A DNA stretch of 64,000 nt. Source: Nannobrachium achirus (lineage: Eukaryota; Chordata; Actinopteri; Myctophiformes; Myctophidae). Location: assembly GCA_963921795.1 (NCBI GenBank), contig OY997659.1, positions 23,382,659 through 23,446,658 on the forward strand, given 5' to 3'. Position 1 is the first letter of the stretch. Each line of letters starts with the position of its first letter. The notes under the pieces are model-generated. The model searched no databases. It saw only the letters and a list, made by a program, of their open reading frames with translations, and was not told the DNA's origin. The translations under genes and the position numbers were made by a program. Positions 53,299-64,000 of the stretch are shown piece after piece.

Positions 53299-53560
53299 TT
53301 GAATTTGTTTAATGTCTATTGCTTGCTGGATATTAAGTGTTACTGTACTGATCCCATAGCCTTGCACTGATCCCATAGCCTGGGAGTGCGGAAGGTTTAT
53401 TCTATTGGCTGGCCCCATGCTGCCACCATGGCGAATCAGCGGACGGCATAGACTTAGGGGCGGTCTTCCTTACGTCCTAGACGACTACCTATGAATTGAA
53501 GTCGATGTAAAGGGGGCGTGGAAGTGGGATGCGGCTTTTGAAGGAATGTATATATAAGAT
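53299..53560. other. Intergenic, nothing recognised
   Basis: A short duplicated word (actgatcccatagcct) at 53349-53381; otherwise nothing recognised. Confidence 0.5.
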
Positions 53561-53885
53561 ATGCCAATATATTGCAACATTTTTGCAATACTTTTGGAGG
53601 TAAGAAACTCAGTTCCCATGCATAGAAACCAATCGTAGAAGTCCGGTCCTGACTCTCCGCTCCTCTAGATGTCGCTGTACTATAGCTAGTTCGCCTTCTA
53701 GTAATTCATCTCAATATATATTGCAAATTCGCAATATATCGCAATTTATATCGCAATATATCAAAATATATATTGCAATATATCACAATGTATCACATCG
53801 CAATATATCGTGATATAATCATATTGTGACTAAAGTATCGCAATACGTATCGTATCATGATGTTCTCTCCAATACCCATCACTAA
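53561..53885. repeat. 'cgcaatatat' degenerate repeat, MITE remnant
   Basis: ATATATTGCAAT/CGCAATATATCG words run from 53700 to 53815 and end in acgtatcgtatcatgatgtt and caatacccatcac, the familiar end of a teleost MITE. The partner end (aatatattgcaac) lies near 53565. Confidence 0.6.
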
Positions 53886-55165
53886 GACGTTGTGGGATTT
53901 CTATAGAAGTGGATTCAGCACCGGTTAAGTCGAATCAAGGCTCTAGATGGCAGTCAGTTTTATTGCTTTATTGCTTTATTGTCGCCGCCAGGCCGTCCTT
54001 CGTCCTTGTGTGTGTGTGTGTGTGTGTCCTTCCGTCTGTGGACAGCTAATCGCTGGCACCGTTATATATTTAATTATTCATTTATTCAAGTAATTAAGAT
54101 GAGGAGACAATGACAAAAAGAAAAGGAAATGTGTAGGTTAAGAATTTGTCAGATATGTGTTTCAAGAATTAGTCAGATATGTGTTTCAAGGTCGAGACAG
54201 CTGGACCAATGTTGTATGGGTTGTAGCTCATAAAAGTTTTTGACCTCAAAATATACCTTTCATTACCTATCGTTCAAAAACAACCGAAAAGCCATAATAA
54301 TAAATCAGCACAAAAACAATAGGGGTTTAAGCCCTCCCCTGGAAAAAAGACAATTATCAAGGGCACAAACAATAGGGAGTAAATGAGAACAATGATGTTG
54401 ATGAACCACTACATTTTTGCAAATGCATCTGTTTGCACTTGAGCTTGTCTATTTTAATTGAAGGAGCTTTCATTTTCTATTTCCAGTGGATGGTAATCTA
54501 TGTGTTGTCTTATATGAACTAGCACCATCTCCAATAGTTATTCAAAGGAATTGGGAGCCTTTTAAGAGTGGGGGGGCTGTATTAGGGGGGCTATGAAGTG
54601 GAAGAACAAGCAAGGTTAATGAGCCAAAGTAGACAGAGCAGTGCTGACATTGGACAAAAAAAAGGTAACACAAAGAGAGGTGAAAAGGGACTGACTTCGG
54701 TTCGATAGTTGAAAGACAGATAAGAGATGACATTACCCATCAATCTTCAATTCACTTACTGGACTTCTTAAATGTGATGACCCAGTGTGAAACTCAATTC
54801 ATAAAAAAAAAATGTTTAATAAAATAAAATAAAATGTTATTAATCCTACTGCAAATATACAGTATAGTTATTCAAATATGATGAGGATGATGATACATGT
54901 TAACGCCTGTTGTGGGGATAATGATTTGCTTCTGGCGTTTGCCTCTCCAAATGGGATTATACAACTCATCTGAGTGTGCGGCCAGCGAGTGTCAAGCAAC
55001 ATCTTAACCACGACTGACAAAACTGTGCGGAGCTCATCTCCTCTGAGGCAGAACTAAAATCTGGAAATAATCAGCTAGTGGAGGGAACACGAGAATTTCT
55101 CTAGAAAACACTTTAACGCCACTGGAGCCCACCGCTCCTCAAGATTGGATTCAGGTACCTAATCC
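53886..55165. other. Intergenic, nothing recognised
   Basis: A short (GT)n lies at 54008-54028. No coding exon recognised. Confidence 0.5.
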
Positions 55166-55169
55166 CAGG

Positions 55170-55265
55170 CGGCAGCTGCCCCCCCCCCCCCACGCTCCCA
55201 TCACCACCACCCCCTAGACCCCCCCCCCACCCCTCCATCCCCCAATCCCCCCACCACTCCCCAGC
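55170..55265. repeat. C-rich low-complexity tract
   Basis: Almost only C, with CA and CT words on the plus strand; the minus strand would be G-rich and could form G-quadruplexes. Confidence 0.85.
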
Positions 55266-55420
55266 GCCTCTCTTTTTCAATACAGTGGAGCAGAGCAGCC
55301 ACGGGGTGTCGAAGGGGGCAGAGAGGCGGCTGACACCTGCTGGGCACTATAAATATAAAAATATATATAAAAAAATACTGGAGCTGCCATTGTTGGTTTG
55401 CGGTTCTCTCCTTCAGACTT

Positions 55421-55443
55421 TTCTCTCTCTCTCTCTAACTCTC

Positions 55444-55474
<31 letters not shown>
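55421..55474. repeat. (CT)n microsatellite
   Basis: CT repeats with two interruptions, 50 bp downstream of the AT-rich ctataaatataaaaatatat. Confidence 0.9.
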
Positions 55475-55849
55475 ATGGGCGCATGTGTACTTTAATACGT
55501 GCAGAAGGCTTCTGTGGTCACCAGAACTCATTAGATAATCAAGGCATCCAAATGACTTAGCTGATATTCCCCAACAGGAAGGAGCTGAGCCCAGATCGTA
55601 TGGGAAGGCTGCTGCTGCTGCAACTGGTGTGCCATAAGCCACGGGGCACTAAGGAAAAGAGACAACAGTCATGTCATACATGTTGTGATCCAATTATGTC
55701 TGCATTTACCTCTACGTTTATTATAGCTAATTCATTATCATGCAATCAGTGAAAATATTAGACGTCACTTTATTTTCACTTTAGGAATGTGGCCCAGCTG
55801 TCCATTTCACATATTTAGACTAATTACAGATCTCTTTTTTTTTTACCTA
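55475..55849. other. Intergenic, nothing recognised
   Basis: Unique-looking; no coding frame supported. Confidence 0.45.
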
Positions 55850-55854
55850 ACCCT

Positions 55855-55915
55855 TTTACAATTTACAATTTAGGCATTTAGCAGACGCTCTTAATCCAGA
55901 GCGACTTACAATAAG
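55855..55915. repeat. Short teleost repeat 'tttagcagacgctc...ccagagcgactta'
   Basis: The words gcatttagcagacgctctta and atccagagcgacttacaata form a very common short repeat of teleost genomes. Confidence 0.75.
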
Positions 55916-56682
55916 CAAGGAAATACAGCAATAGACCTGTTACATCTATACGTTGCTATACCTTTCAAGCCATGAACTTACTCTGTCATATTAGTTGCTG
56001 CTATACATATAGCATGTTTCTCAGAAAATGTCTCTAAAGCAGTTAAAACAATATTTCAGGTTAGTTCTAACTTTATAAGTTCAGAATCAAATAGCTCGGT
56101 ACAAATTCATGTCGTTTATCTATGACTATTATCAATAATTAGCCACAAAGAATTACATTGTTAGCGTTGCGATGTTTCATAATCTAACCCAATTTAGAAA
56201 TGCCCAGAGCAACTGACATTTGTCTTTGATTCTTCATAGGCCTACGGGATGTCTTCTTAAAAACCTGATGTTCTTACAAAGTGAGGTATCTCTTTAATAC
56301 TCTCTGTTAATCTTTGCATTGCTTACAACATGACCTGGTCAAATTCCTTCAGGTAATGCAATTTGCCCCACATGTTCTAATAAATACACCGGGACCCTGG
56401 TAAAACTCAACATCTAAGCAGATGTCAGAGGGATTGAGGGGTTTTGTTTGAAGATTGTCTAGATGGGAACCACACGCCCCTGACAAAAGGCTGAATGGTC
56501 CATGTATCTGCACATGACACAACGCATTACCTGCTCTGCGTTGCTTTCTTTGGGTAACACATGCCTTATGGGTAAATTGTTTGCAGAATCCTATGCCTGT
56601 TGGGATTTCATTTAGGCATAACCAGGGAATGGTTATATTTTGTGTTCAGATTCACTGGAATGCTCTGTCTGTCTGTCTCTCG
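55916..56682. other. Intergenic, nothing recognised
   Basis: No feature recognised. Confidence 0.5.

Positions 56683-56747
<65 letters not shown>
56683..56747. repeat. (CT)n microsatellite
   Basis: About 30 CT units. The 163- and 128-codon frames through it are Ser/Leu-repeat artefacts. Confidence 0.96.
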
Positions 56748-56751
<4 letters not shown>

Positions 56752-57128
56752 CATGCTGGCCTGTTTGCTTTGGGGCTTTCTTCTCTCAACCCCCTCTCTC
56801 TCCCCCTCACTGTGTATCCCTCACGAGCAGTGGACTTGTTCTTTACAGATGATCTCCTCTGGATTTCCAATTTGCAGTGCTCTGACTGTAGCAGACAGCA
56901 GCATTGCTTTAGCAGGGCCGTCGGAGGCGCACTGCCCCCCTCCAACCCACCCCACCCCATCCCCCCCTTCACTGTCTGCAGCGTGACACCTCCATTCCAT
57001 GCTCTTGTCAGTCTACAGAAGAGAAAGTGGATTACTGTCAGTTTCGGCGAGGCTTCACAAAAGCAAAGCTGAGCTCCGAACATGGGGTGTGATTCCTCCA
57101 CGAGGCACTCATCTGCAGTTGCATCTAA

Positions 57129-57130
<2 letters not shown>

Positions 57131-57179
<49 letters not shown>
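57131..57179. repeat. (AG)n microsatellite
   Basis: About 24 AG units, opposite in strand sense to the CT tract 400 bp upstream. Confidence 0.96.
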
Positions 57180-57182
<3 letters not shown>

Positions 57183-58978
57183 TGCAAGGGCCCCGGGACA
57201 CATGCACCAGCAGGGTCATCAGATGCAGCCTCTTTTTAGAAGATAGGGCTTAATCACATGTAAGCAGCATCAGGACAGCGGGCATCTCTGGGTGTTTTGT
57301 ACATGTGATGGCTGTGTGTTTTCTGCCAGACCCTCCCCCAACTGCACTTCCCCCTCCCCTTGATTTTCCCAAGAGACGTCCTGCTGAGAAAATGACAGGG
57401 CTGCAAAAATGTACAAAACCAGCACTCTCCTGGCTGGCTTACACCACCTTTCTCCTCTCATACAGGGGAAAAGATTCTCGGCTGAGCCACAGGAATGGGG
57501 ACACACACGGACAAAACCATGATCATGAATGCATGTTGTAGTAGCATAAGTCATATCAAATATTACACACACGTGTAACGTGCGGATTAATGCAGTTGCC
57601 ATACCTCAATCTGTGCCTAAACTCAGGCTCTGAATTCAGACAGGTAGAATCCAAATTACCATTTAAACTTGGCTCAGATTAGTTGTCAGCAAGACTGGAG
57701 GTGAAACGTGCCAATAAATATGTATTAGACTTTAAATTGCTGCTCCCTAATAGGTCATACGTGCACTTGTGTTTAGGTCCTCTCCTTGATAGCCCGCCAC
57801 ATATGGCCCAGCTATTTATAGACTGACACTAAGGTCTGGGTGACATCAGCAACAGCTGTGTAAAGATGGTGATTAATCTGTAATTGATATGACATCCATT
57901 CAGGCTAACGTAAAGGAGGATTACGAGACTGCCAGACATGAACATGACTTCTCAAGTTCTTGCTCTGTCCCTCCCATCCTGCTGTGTGCCTTTCTTCTCT
58001 GTTTTGATACTTCTAAATTGAATAATAAAGGCTTCTACAGTATGTGTTATTGATTGATTGATTGATTGATTGAATATTTTATTTGACGAAAATTAAGAAC
58101 AATACAAGTATAGTCAATACAAAATAATGTAGTACAGTACAAGTACAGTTAAACACCCTGCCTAAAAGGGAACAACCCAAATAAGTCATTTTACAGTCTT
58201 GTTTACATCGGAGGTCCTTGGTATTCAATTCATGGACATATCATATCATGTGCTATCATGATGTTGGTATTTTTGTATTGATTGTAAAAAAGCTCCTGCT
58301 CCATGTTGGACATACTGTAATGTTGTATGTTCATGAGTCCTAGCATGTAATTTGCTTTCTCCTTCCCTGTTGCTGTTGCCATTTAGAAAGGAGTGCATTA
58401 TTGAACCGCCCCCTTACAGACTGAAGTGTCCTCGTTTCATCGACACCAAGGTCCCGGAACACACCCACCACCTGGCCATTAGGACAAATAGACTTCACTC
58501 CAATTGTTTGTTTGTTTGTTTTTTTTCCTACGACATTATGACAAATAAATTGGAAACCATCTCGTAGAGAAGTTGTTTTGTGAGATACAGAACACAATTA
58601 TTTCAAGAAAGAAAGACGATCCTCCACGAACCGTGGTGTATGAAACCATTAGAAGTGCCCGGTTTGAAGTTGTGACAGTTCAAGGAAACGCAGAGCCATA
58701 ACGCAGTCAAAGTGGTCCGAAGCGAGGCCGGCGTGCCCATCCTTCTCCACATCTACGCACCGGAGCAGACAAGGTGCAGCACATTTCATTCGATACTGCC
58801 AGAGAAGACAATGTAGAGCCCTGACTTGTCTAGACGCCTGACAGCCGTCCTTAGCAGTGGCGTGGTAACAGCCAGCCCCCCGTGCATGGAGTAAATCCAC
58901 CACAGTCTAGCCCCACCCGAAAACACCGGCTGATTCTCCCTGGCCCGGCTATAAGCAGTGGACTTCATCTGCTGTGTG

Positions 58979-58980
<2 letters not shown>
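57180..58980. other. Intergenic, mostly unique; possible regulatory stretch
   Basis: The stretch has no recognised transposon except a minus-strand LINE-like 3' end with a (GATT)n tail at 58048-58330 (ttgaatattttatttgacga). At 57800-57858 a CATATG E-box, a perfect MEF2-type CTATTTATAG and a CAGCTG E-box lie within 60 bp. Confidence 0.4.

Positions 58981-59010
<30 letters not shown>
58981..59010. repeat. (CA)n microsatellite
   Basis: Fifteen CA units. Confidence 0.95.
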
Positions 59011-59015
<5 letters not shown>

Positions 59016-60759
59016 ACATCGGGACGTATAACATCGGCATGGACTCGCCTGATTGACCTGCATTCCAGAATCAGCCCCGCACCCCCCCGCCCACCCCCCT
59101 CTCTGCTCACCACACCTGGGGCCCCGGGGCCGGCGCGTGGCTGTCACCGGCCATCGCCACACCACGCGATTGATGACAGCTATTCACTGATGAAGCTGTA
59201 TTCATCATTCCTGTCCAGGGCTGCACTGACCAGATGGACCCTGACCATCCATCCACTGTCAGGGACACATCTGTTCCCGTTGTTGCTTAGAGTACTAACA
59301 AGTCACCAGCTCCCTGAAAGGCTGGTGTCAGCCCAGAGAAGGATAGACACCGGCACACATGCTGCCCAGTTAAAGACAAGCACGGCAAAATCCGAGGCGC
59401 TGATTTAAGCGTCCATTGTCACTCTCTTAGTTAAATTGACGGCCCACATTTTGCTGTGGAGAAAGATTACACACGAAAACCACTCACGTTGAAACATGGA
59501 GTTTTTCATCCGCTGTAATGATTCCATCGAGGTTTGAGTGTTTACTCCTTGCCAGGCGGCGCTTGGAGGGAGAGGCACTTTTTTCCTCCTGGCGTTGTTC
59601 ACTCGTTCGTTGCACGTCCTGGTGTCCAACTTGAAAATCGCCTGTTCTCTCCATGGAAGTTTTGGCAAGGAGTCTCTCCTTGGTGCCTGGCACACACACA
59701 GAAAGTGCTTTAAAGAGTGAGAACAGAAGTATCCCTCCTATCTAGCTATCTATCTAGCTTTCTATCTAAATCAATCTCTCCCTGTCTGACAGGCATGCAC
59801 CACGTAATGAGACACGTCATTAATATGCCCCTCAATCTTAGAAGATTATGGTATCCCCCCTCCCCAGTCCCCTAAGACATATTGAGGTAGAATTATGTCA
59901 ATTTTCTTCCAGGAAATCACATTTGAAGTGGTTCAACATTGCTTGGTAAAACGCTGGCGGATGACAAAACGCAACGAAGATGTAGCTGTCACTGAGAGTA
60001 TGACAACACACAGGACACTGATTTCTGATGTCTTTTTAATGCACGCCACGAATGAAGACAGAAATCTACAGCTGTTTATTGTGACCGTCGCCATTCATGC
60101 AAGCAAGGAACGGACACCTTTCAGACAGGTTCCCCCCCGCTGTTTCCATCCATTCAACCGCCTCCTCCTCACATGTTTCCCCCAATCCAAACTTCACACA
60201 CACAAGAAGAAGGAATGATTCATAAAAGGATTTCCAATGGGAATCCCTGCTGCTGGTTATTAATCTCTCTATGTTGGGCCATGAAAGGCTACAGCTTTGC
60301 AGCTCCTGGTTTGTGTGTGTAGTCTGTATTCTCTGCATATTGTATGTGCGTTAGTGTGTCTGCACGCGCTTGTACTTTGTGCACATATGTATTGTGTTTA
60401 GCATTATAGGGGTACACAGGTGAGTGCTACTGTAGTGAGTGCTACTGTAGGAACCTGGGCAGCTCTGCATGATCTCTCTCTCAGGATCTGCACAGGAAAA
60501 TCCTGAGAGGTAATTTAACTCTTGAGAGTTGAATTATTACTCAGGGTTTTGCTGTGTGGGCTGGGCTGTGGAGTGGTTAGGAGATCCATTTAGCACATCT
60601 AAGTTCATTAGGCTCCCTGCGAGGTGGCTGCGAGTGCCTGAGGAAACCCTGCCAAGTTCTTCATCGTCTTAAGACTCAATTGTAATCACCTCACTCAGCA
60701 TGACTGACAGAAGTGGCTCTCTGCCGTGATTGAGAGTATTGATCGTGCAGCTTCTCTAG

Positions 60760-60764
<5 letters not shown>
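59011..60764. other. Intergenic, mostly unique
   Basis: No coding exon recognised. Frames of 144 codons (58974-59408) and 107 codons (59895-60218) have no family features. (CTAT)n-like words lie at 59740-59770; a 16-bp direct duplication (gtgagtgctactgtag) is near 60420-60451. Confidence 0.45.

Positions 60765-60824
<60 letters not shown>
60765..60824. repeat. (CT)n microsatellite
   Basis: About 28 CT units. Confidence 0.96.
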
Positions 60825-60828
<4 letters not shown>

Positions 60829-63800
60829 AGTCGGCGATGCACCTTCACAGCCTTCGCTTTCCCCCAAAACAAAACAAAACAAAACAAAAACATCTCTTCA
60901 TCTGCCTTAATCATCCGATCAATAATTAGCGTCAGGACAGTGGCAGACTTTTACCACTCTGCAATGTCTAAAGTGTTTTCCGTTTCAGCCTCCTGTCCTC
61001 TATCATTCTCTCTATCATTCTATCTCTCTGGTTTTTTTTTCTTCTTTTTTTTTGTTTCTCTCTCCCTCTCTTTCCCGCCGGGAGAGGAATCTGCTGAGTA
61101 AAGCTGATCCAGTGGACTGGGGCAGGAAGGGCAGGGTGGAAGCCTTAAACAGCGTTGACTTTCAGATTCACACAAGCAGGCTCCTCCCTCACCCCGGCTC
61201 TGGCCGTCCCCCTTTGCTGTCGTGCAAGATCGGCAAGATTTCTGTCACCTTCAGAGATGGCACGCTGCCAAGATCTCTTGGAACCAAAATCTATTCTCAC
61301 AGCGGCGCCCCTCGTAACAGCGTGAACTTGTTAATCTTCTGATAATTGCAGTTTTAAAGGAATATCACAACTCGGGTGGTGGAACTGTGGGTGTATACTT
61401 GAGCACAGTGTGTCCTGTTGATTTACATGGCGTTGTGGCAGCTATAGTTGTCTCTATAAACACCAGTTATGGTGATTTCAGCTGTCTCGTGCATTCTGTC
61501 TAAACACCAATTTTGCCTTTGAAATGTCAATTTAGCATGGATAAACTTGTTATGAAACAGACCAGTCATGTTAGCTCAGCCAATAGTTTGCAGGGCTGTA
61601 AAAGGAGCTTGAAATAACATACGCAACCTCATTAAAAGACAGTTTGTGCCACATTTCTTTCCATGGTAACGCAATAATGACTGTCTCGCTTGCTGACCAA
61701 CACCACAACTCCGCACTGAACTTGCCTCCCTCCTTTGAGGTTGCCCTCAAAGTGGGAGTGAACTAGCGCTTAGTGACTGCGAGCTTCAGTGTCCATTCTG
61801 TCCAACACCACAAAAGAGGAAATCTGGACTCCGTTATCTACTGGCACTGCAACACCAGACTTCTGATTTGAATAAAGCTGCTCGACTCTATTGCAAACAT
61901 GTAATCTCTTGTTTAGATAGTAATGAGTAGAGCCTGTTGGCCGCAGGCCTGTCTGTTGGTCTGTCGCTTTTTGGACTCCCCCCCCCTCTCTCTCTGTCTC
62001 TCTGCCTAGAGGCCAGGCATCTGGGAGGGGAATGAATGAGCTAATTCTTCAGGAGGGGAACAAAGGAGCCTCATGGCTCTTGGTGTGGACATTTCGGACA
62101 CATGGCAACAGCCTGAAAGTCCACTCCCTGTGTGTCAAAAAAAAAAAAAAAAAGAGTCCTTCCACCAGATGACTTTGTGAAACATCAAACAATACAATTG
62201 TCTGTAGGCGAATCATATGGCCAACTGTCAACGTCATTGTATTGCACACAAACATAATCAGAGACACAGTTAATAATGTATTTGTATGTCATCAAGAGCC
62301 TGTGCCTCCAGCCCTCCACTGCTTGGCTTGGTGTAAATGTAGCTTGATGTTTGTCCTGAGTGTCTTCCCTGTGTCAACGAACGCCATTTGGTTATTGTTT
62401 TGTAATTAATCAAATATACTGAGGATGGCTGTACGGACAACTACTGCCTCCTCTTAGAAGCCTCAATGTGTTCTCACTGATTACAACCCAATGATGCTGA
62501 CCCACAGCATAGACAACCTCATCAACTTAATTGGTATGCGTATATGTGCAGGTCACAAAACAATTAAGGAGAAACTGAACCTGCTATGTAACATGACAAC
62601 GTATGTGGACACAGCTCTCAGAATGCTAACATGTTTCATGTGAACAAAATAAAAAATCTTGCAAACTGGATAAAAAGGGAGAAAAGATCATTATGAGAAG
62701 AAAATGTTCACTGAAAACTAACGCTGTTGTTTTTTTGAAAGGGTACTGCAGTACTGGCATTAAGACATTACTTGTGTATCCCTGTTAGTCTCAGTAAGCC
62801 GATTTCTGTTTAAAACAAGAAGGAAGGACAAGTAGTGTACACAGTATTATCACACAATGTCCATGATTCCTACCATGGAATCCACAGTAATATATCTCAA
62901 AGTCTCTCCTTCAGCTTAAACTTTACTCACAATATTGTATTAATCATTATCTGTTCGGGTGTAGAAAATACTGTAATTTTGTGGTGAACATCCAAGAACA
63001 TAGTTCACCTTCCCACAGGGCTAGCAACCTGATAAAGGCATTGACGATAAGAATACAAAGAAAACACCTTTGTTTCTAAAACTAAATATCCTTATTCCTG
63101 ATAGCACGCTATCCTTTTATGGTTTTGGCAAAACGTGGACTGGTTATAGATGAGTCTGATTTTTGAGTAATTCTCAGAAAAACAATCATGGTCCCAAAAT
63201 ATGTCTTGTTTGACAAAAAGTAAATTTTCAGTGAGCCTTCTGTTTCGCTTTCAATCTGCAATTACAATAATGGCCACTTTTTGCCATTCATTAATTTTGT
63301 GCACGACTGTACTGATGCATGACTGTAGCCCACTTAAACTTGAAAAACATTAGAAAATTACAAGTGCCCCATTTTCCATATATGACAATTATTATAACTT
63401 CAAGTCCACCTTTTTGAAGAACCCTACTTCTAGGCTGTAATGAAGAAACTCAATTTAGTAAGAGCCTTGTCAAGTAAGAGGAAATCAGCCATTGAAACAA
63501 ATGATCGTTTGGTACAAGAGTGAATTAAGTCCTCTCTTCTGTCAAGAGTGAATCAAGTCCCGTCTCTTCTGTCCCCATGACTATCCTTATTACAGAGAGA
63601 CAAAATGGCAGCCGCACTAAGTGCTCCAACAGTTTTTCCTTTTGTGTGTCTTTTTACATAATCCCTAGTGGTGCGATTCTAGTTTCCTGAAGAACACACT
63701 TCTGACAGCGTGTTGTGAAAAATTAAACAAAATGAAACCACAGTAAGGCACCTGCAGTGAAGGGCACCTATATGGAATGTAACCGGTCCTCCATGGTTAC

Positions 63801-64000
63801 TAAGTTATGAGAACAACCCCCAAGACCTTGGTGTGCTTTCCTCAAAATATCCATGTTCTATGTGGGCACGGAGCGCTTGGACAGAAGCAGTTATAGTTGT
63901 AGTGGATGACAAACAATAGGCAAGGGAACCAATTAGTTTTTTTCATGTCAAGGAATACAAAAGAGGGAGGGAAAAAAAAGAAATCCTACAGGATATGTTC
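60825..64000. other. Intergenic, mostly unique
   Basis: A T-rich tract (61031-61054) and an A-run (62138-62153) are the only low-complexity parts. No coding exon, RNA gene or recognisable transposon was found up to the window end. Confidence 0.5.

Noticed and set aside
55277-55560. TATA-like ctataaatataaaa as promoter of the next gene (fign)
   Set aside because: No first exon, coding start or CpG context could be recognised downstream; an AT-rich patch explains it equally well.
58974-59408. Plus frame of 144 codons
   Set aside because: Begins in a (CA)n repeat and shows no family features or conserved motifs.

Overview
The window looks like nuclear DNA of a teleost fish; I cannot name the species. 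The evidence is one vertebrate gene with GT-AG introns, very long (TG)n, (CA)n and (GA)n microsatellites, tRNA-derived SINEs, 5'-truncated LINE copies, and many small non-autonomous DNA transposons of types usual in teleosts (for example the 'CCGGACTATAAGCCGC' element). There are no bacterial-type genes, no rRNA, no CRISPR array and no convincing tRNA gene.

Gene content: the only host gene I can support is the 3' end of grb14 on the plus strand (five exons, 86-2317). It encodes the BPS/linker region and the whole C-terminal SH2 domain. A 3' UTR follows, with a candidate poly(A) signal at 4752. The remaining 59 kb has no recognisable host coding exon. In mammals the gene downstream of GRB14 is FIGN, across a gene-poor interval; no FIGN coding sequence was recognised, so this is probably the grb14-fign intergenic region (an inference from synteny).

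Layout: 1-4.8 kb, grb14 end. 5-10.2 kb, a palindromic tandem repeat, an (AG)n-bearing hAT element, a LINE tail, and three Helitron-like copies, two of them joined head to tail. 10.4-11 kb, a promoter-like fold-back. 13-21 kb, a LINE tail, two TIR elements and a LINE RT fragment. 23-28.5 kb, a telomere-like repeat and several hAT elements with 8-bp target duplications. 29.6-31.4 kb, a GC-richer TIR element and a dispersed 'gcgccacc' repeat. 34.4-38 kb, a 3-kb TA-flanked element with ~800-bp inverted repeats around a possible Ig-like ORF. 39.8-49.9 kb, SINEs, a MULE-like element with a 9-bp duplication inside a SINE, and more MITEs. 51.4-53.3 kb, a MITE and a three-copy tandem array. 54-64 kb, few transposons, mostly unique sequence with (CT)n/(GA)n tracts, where regulatory DNA could lie.

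I found no multi-gene system. The most notable points are the Helitron head-to-tail junction, the long-TIR element with an Ig-like ORF, the grb14 splice acceptor made of microsatellite DNA, and one short hairpin sequence shared by many different elements.
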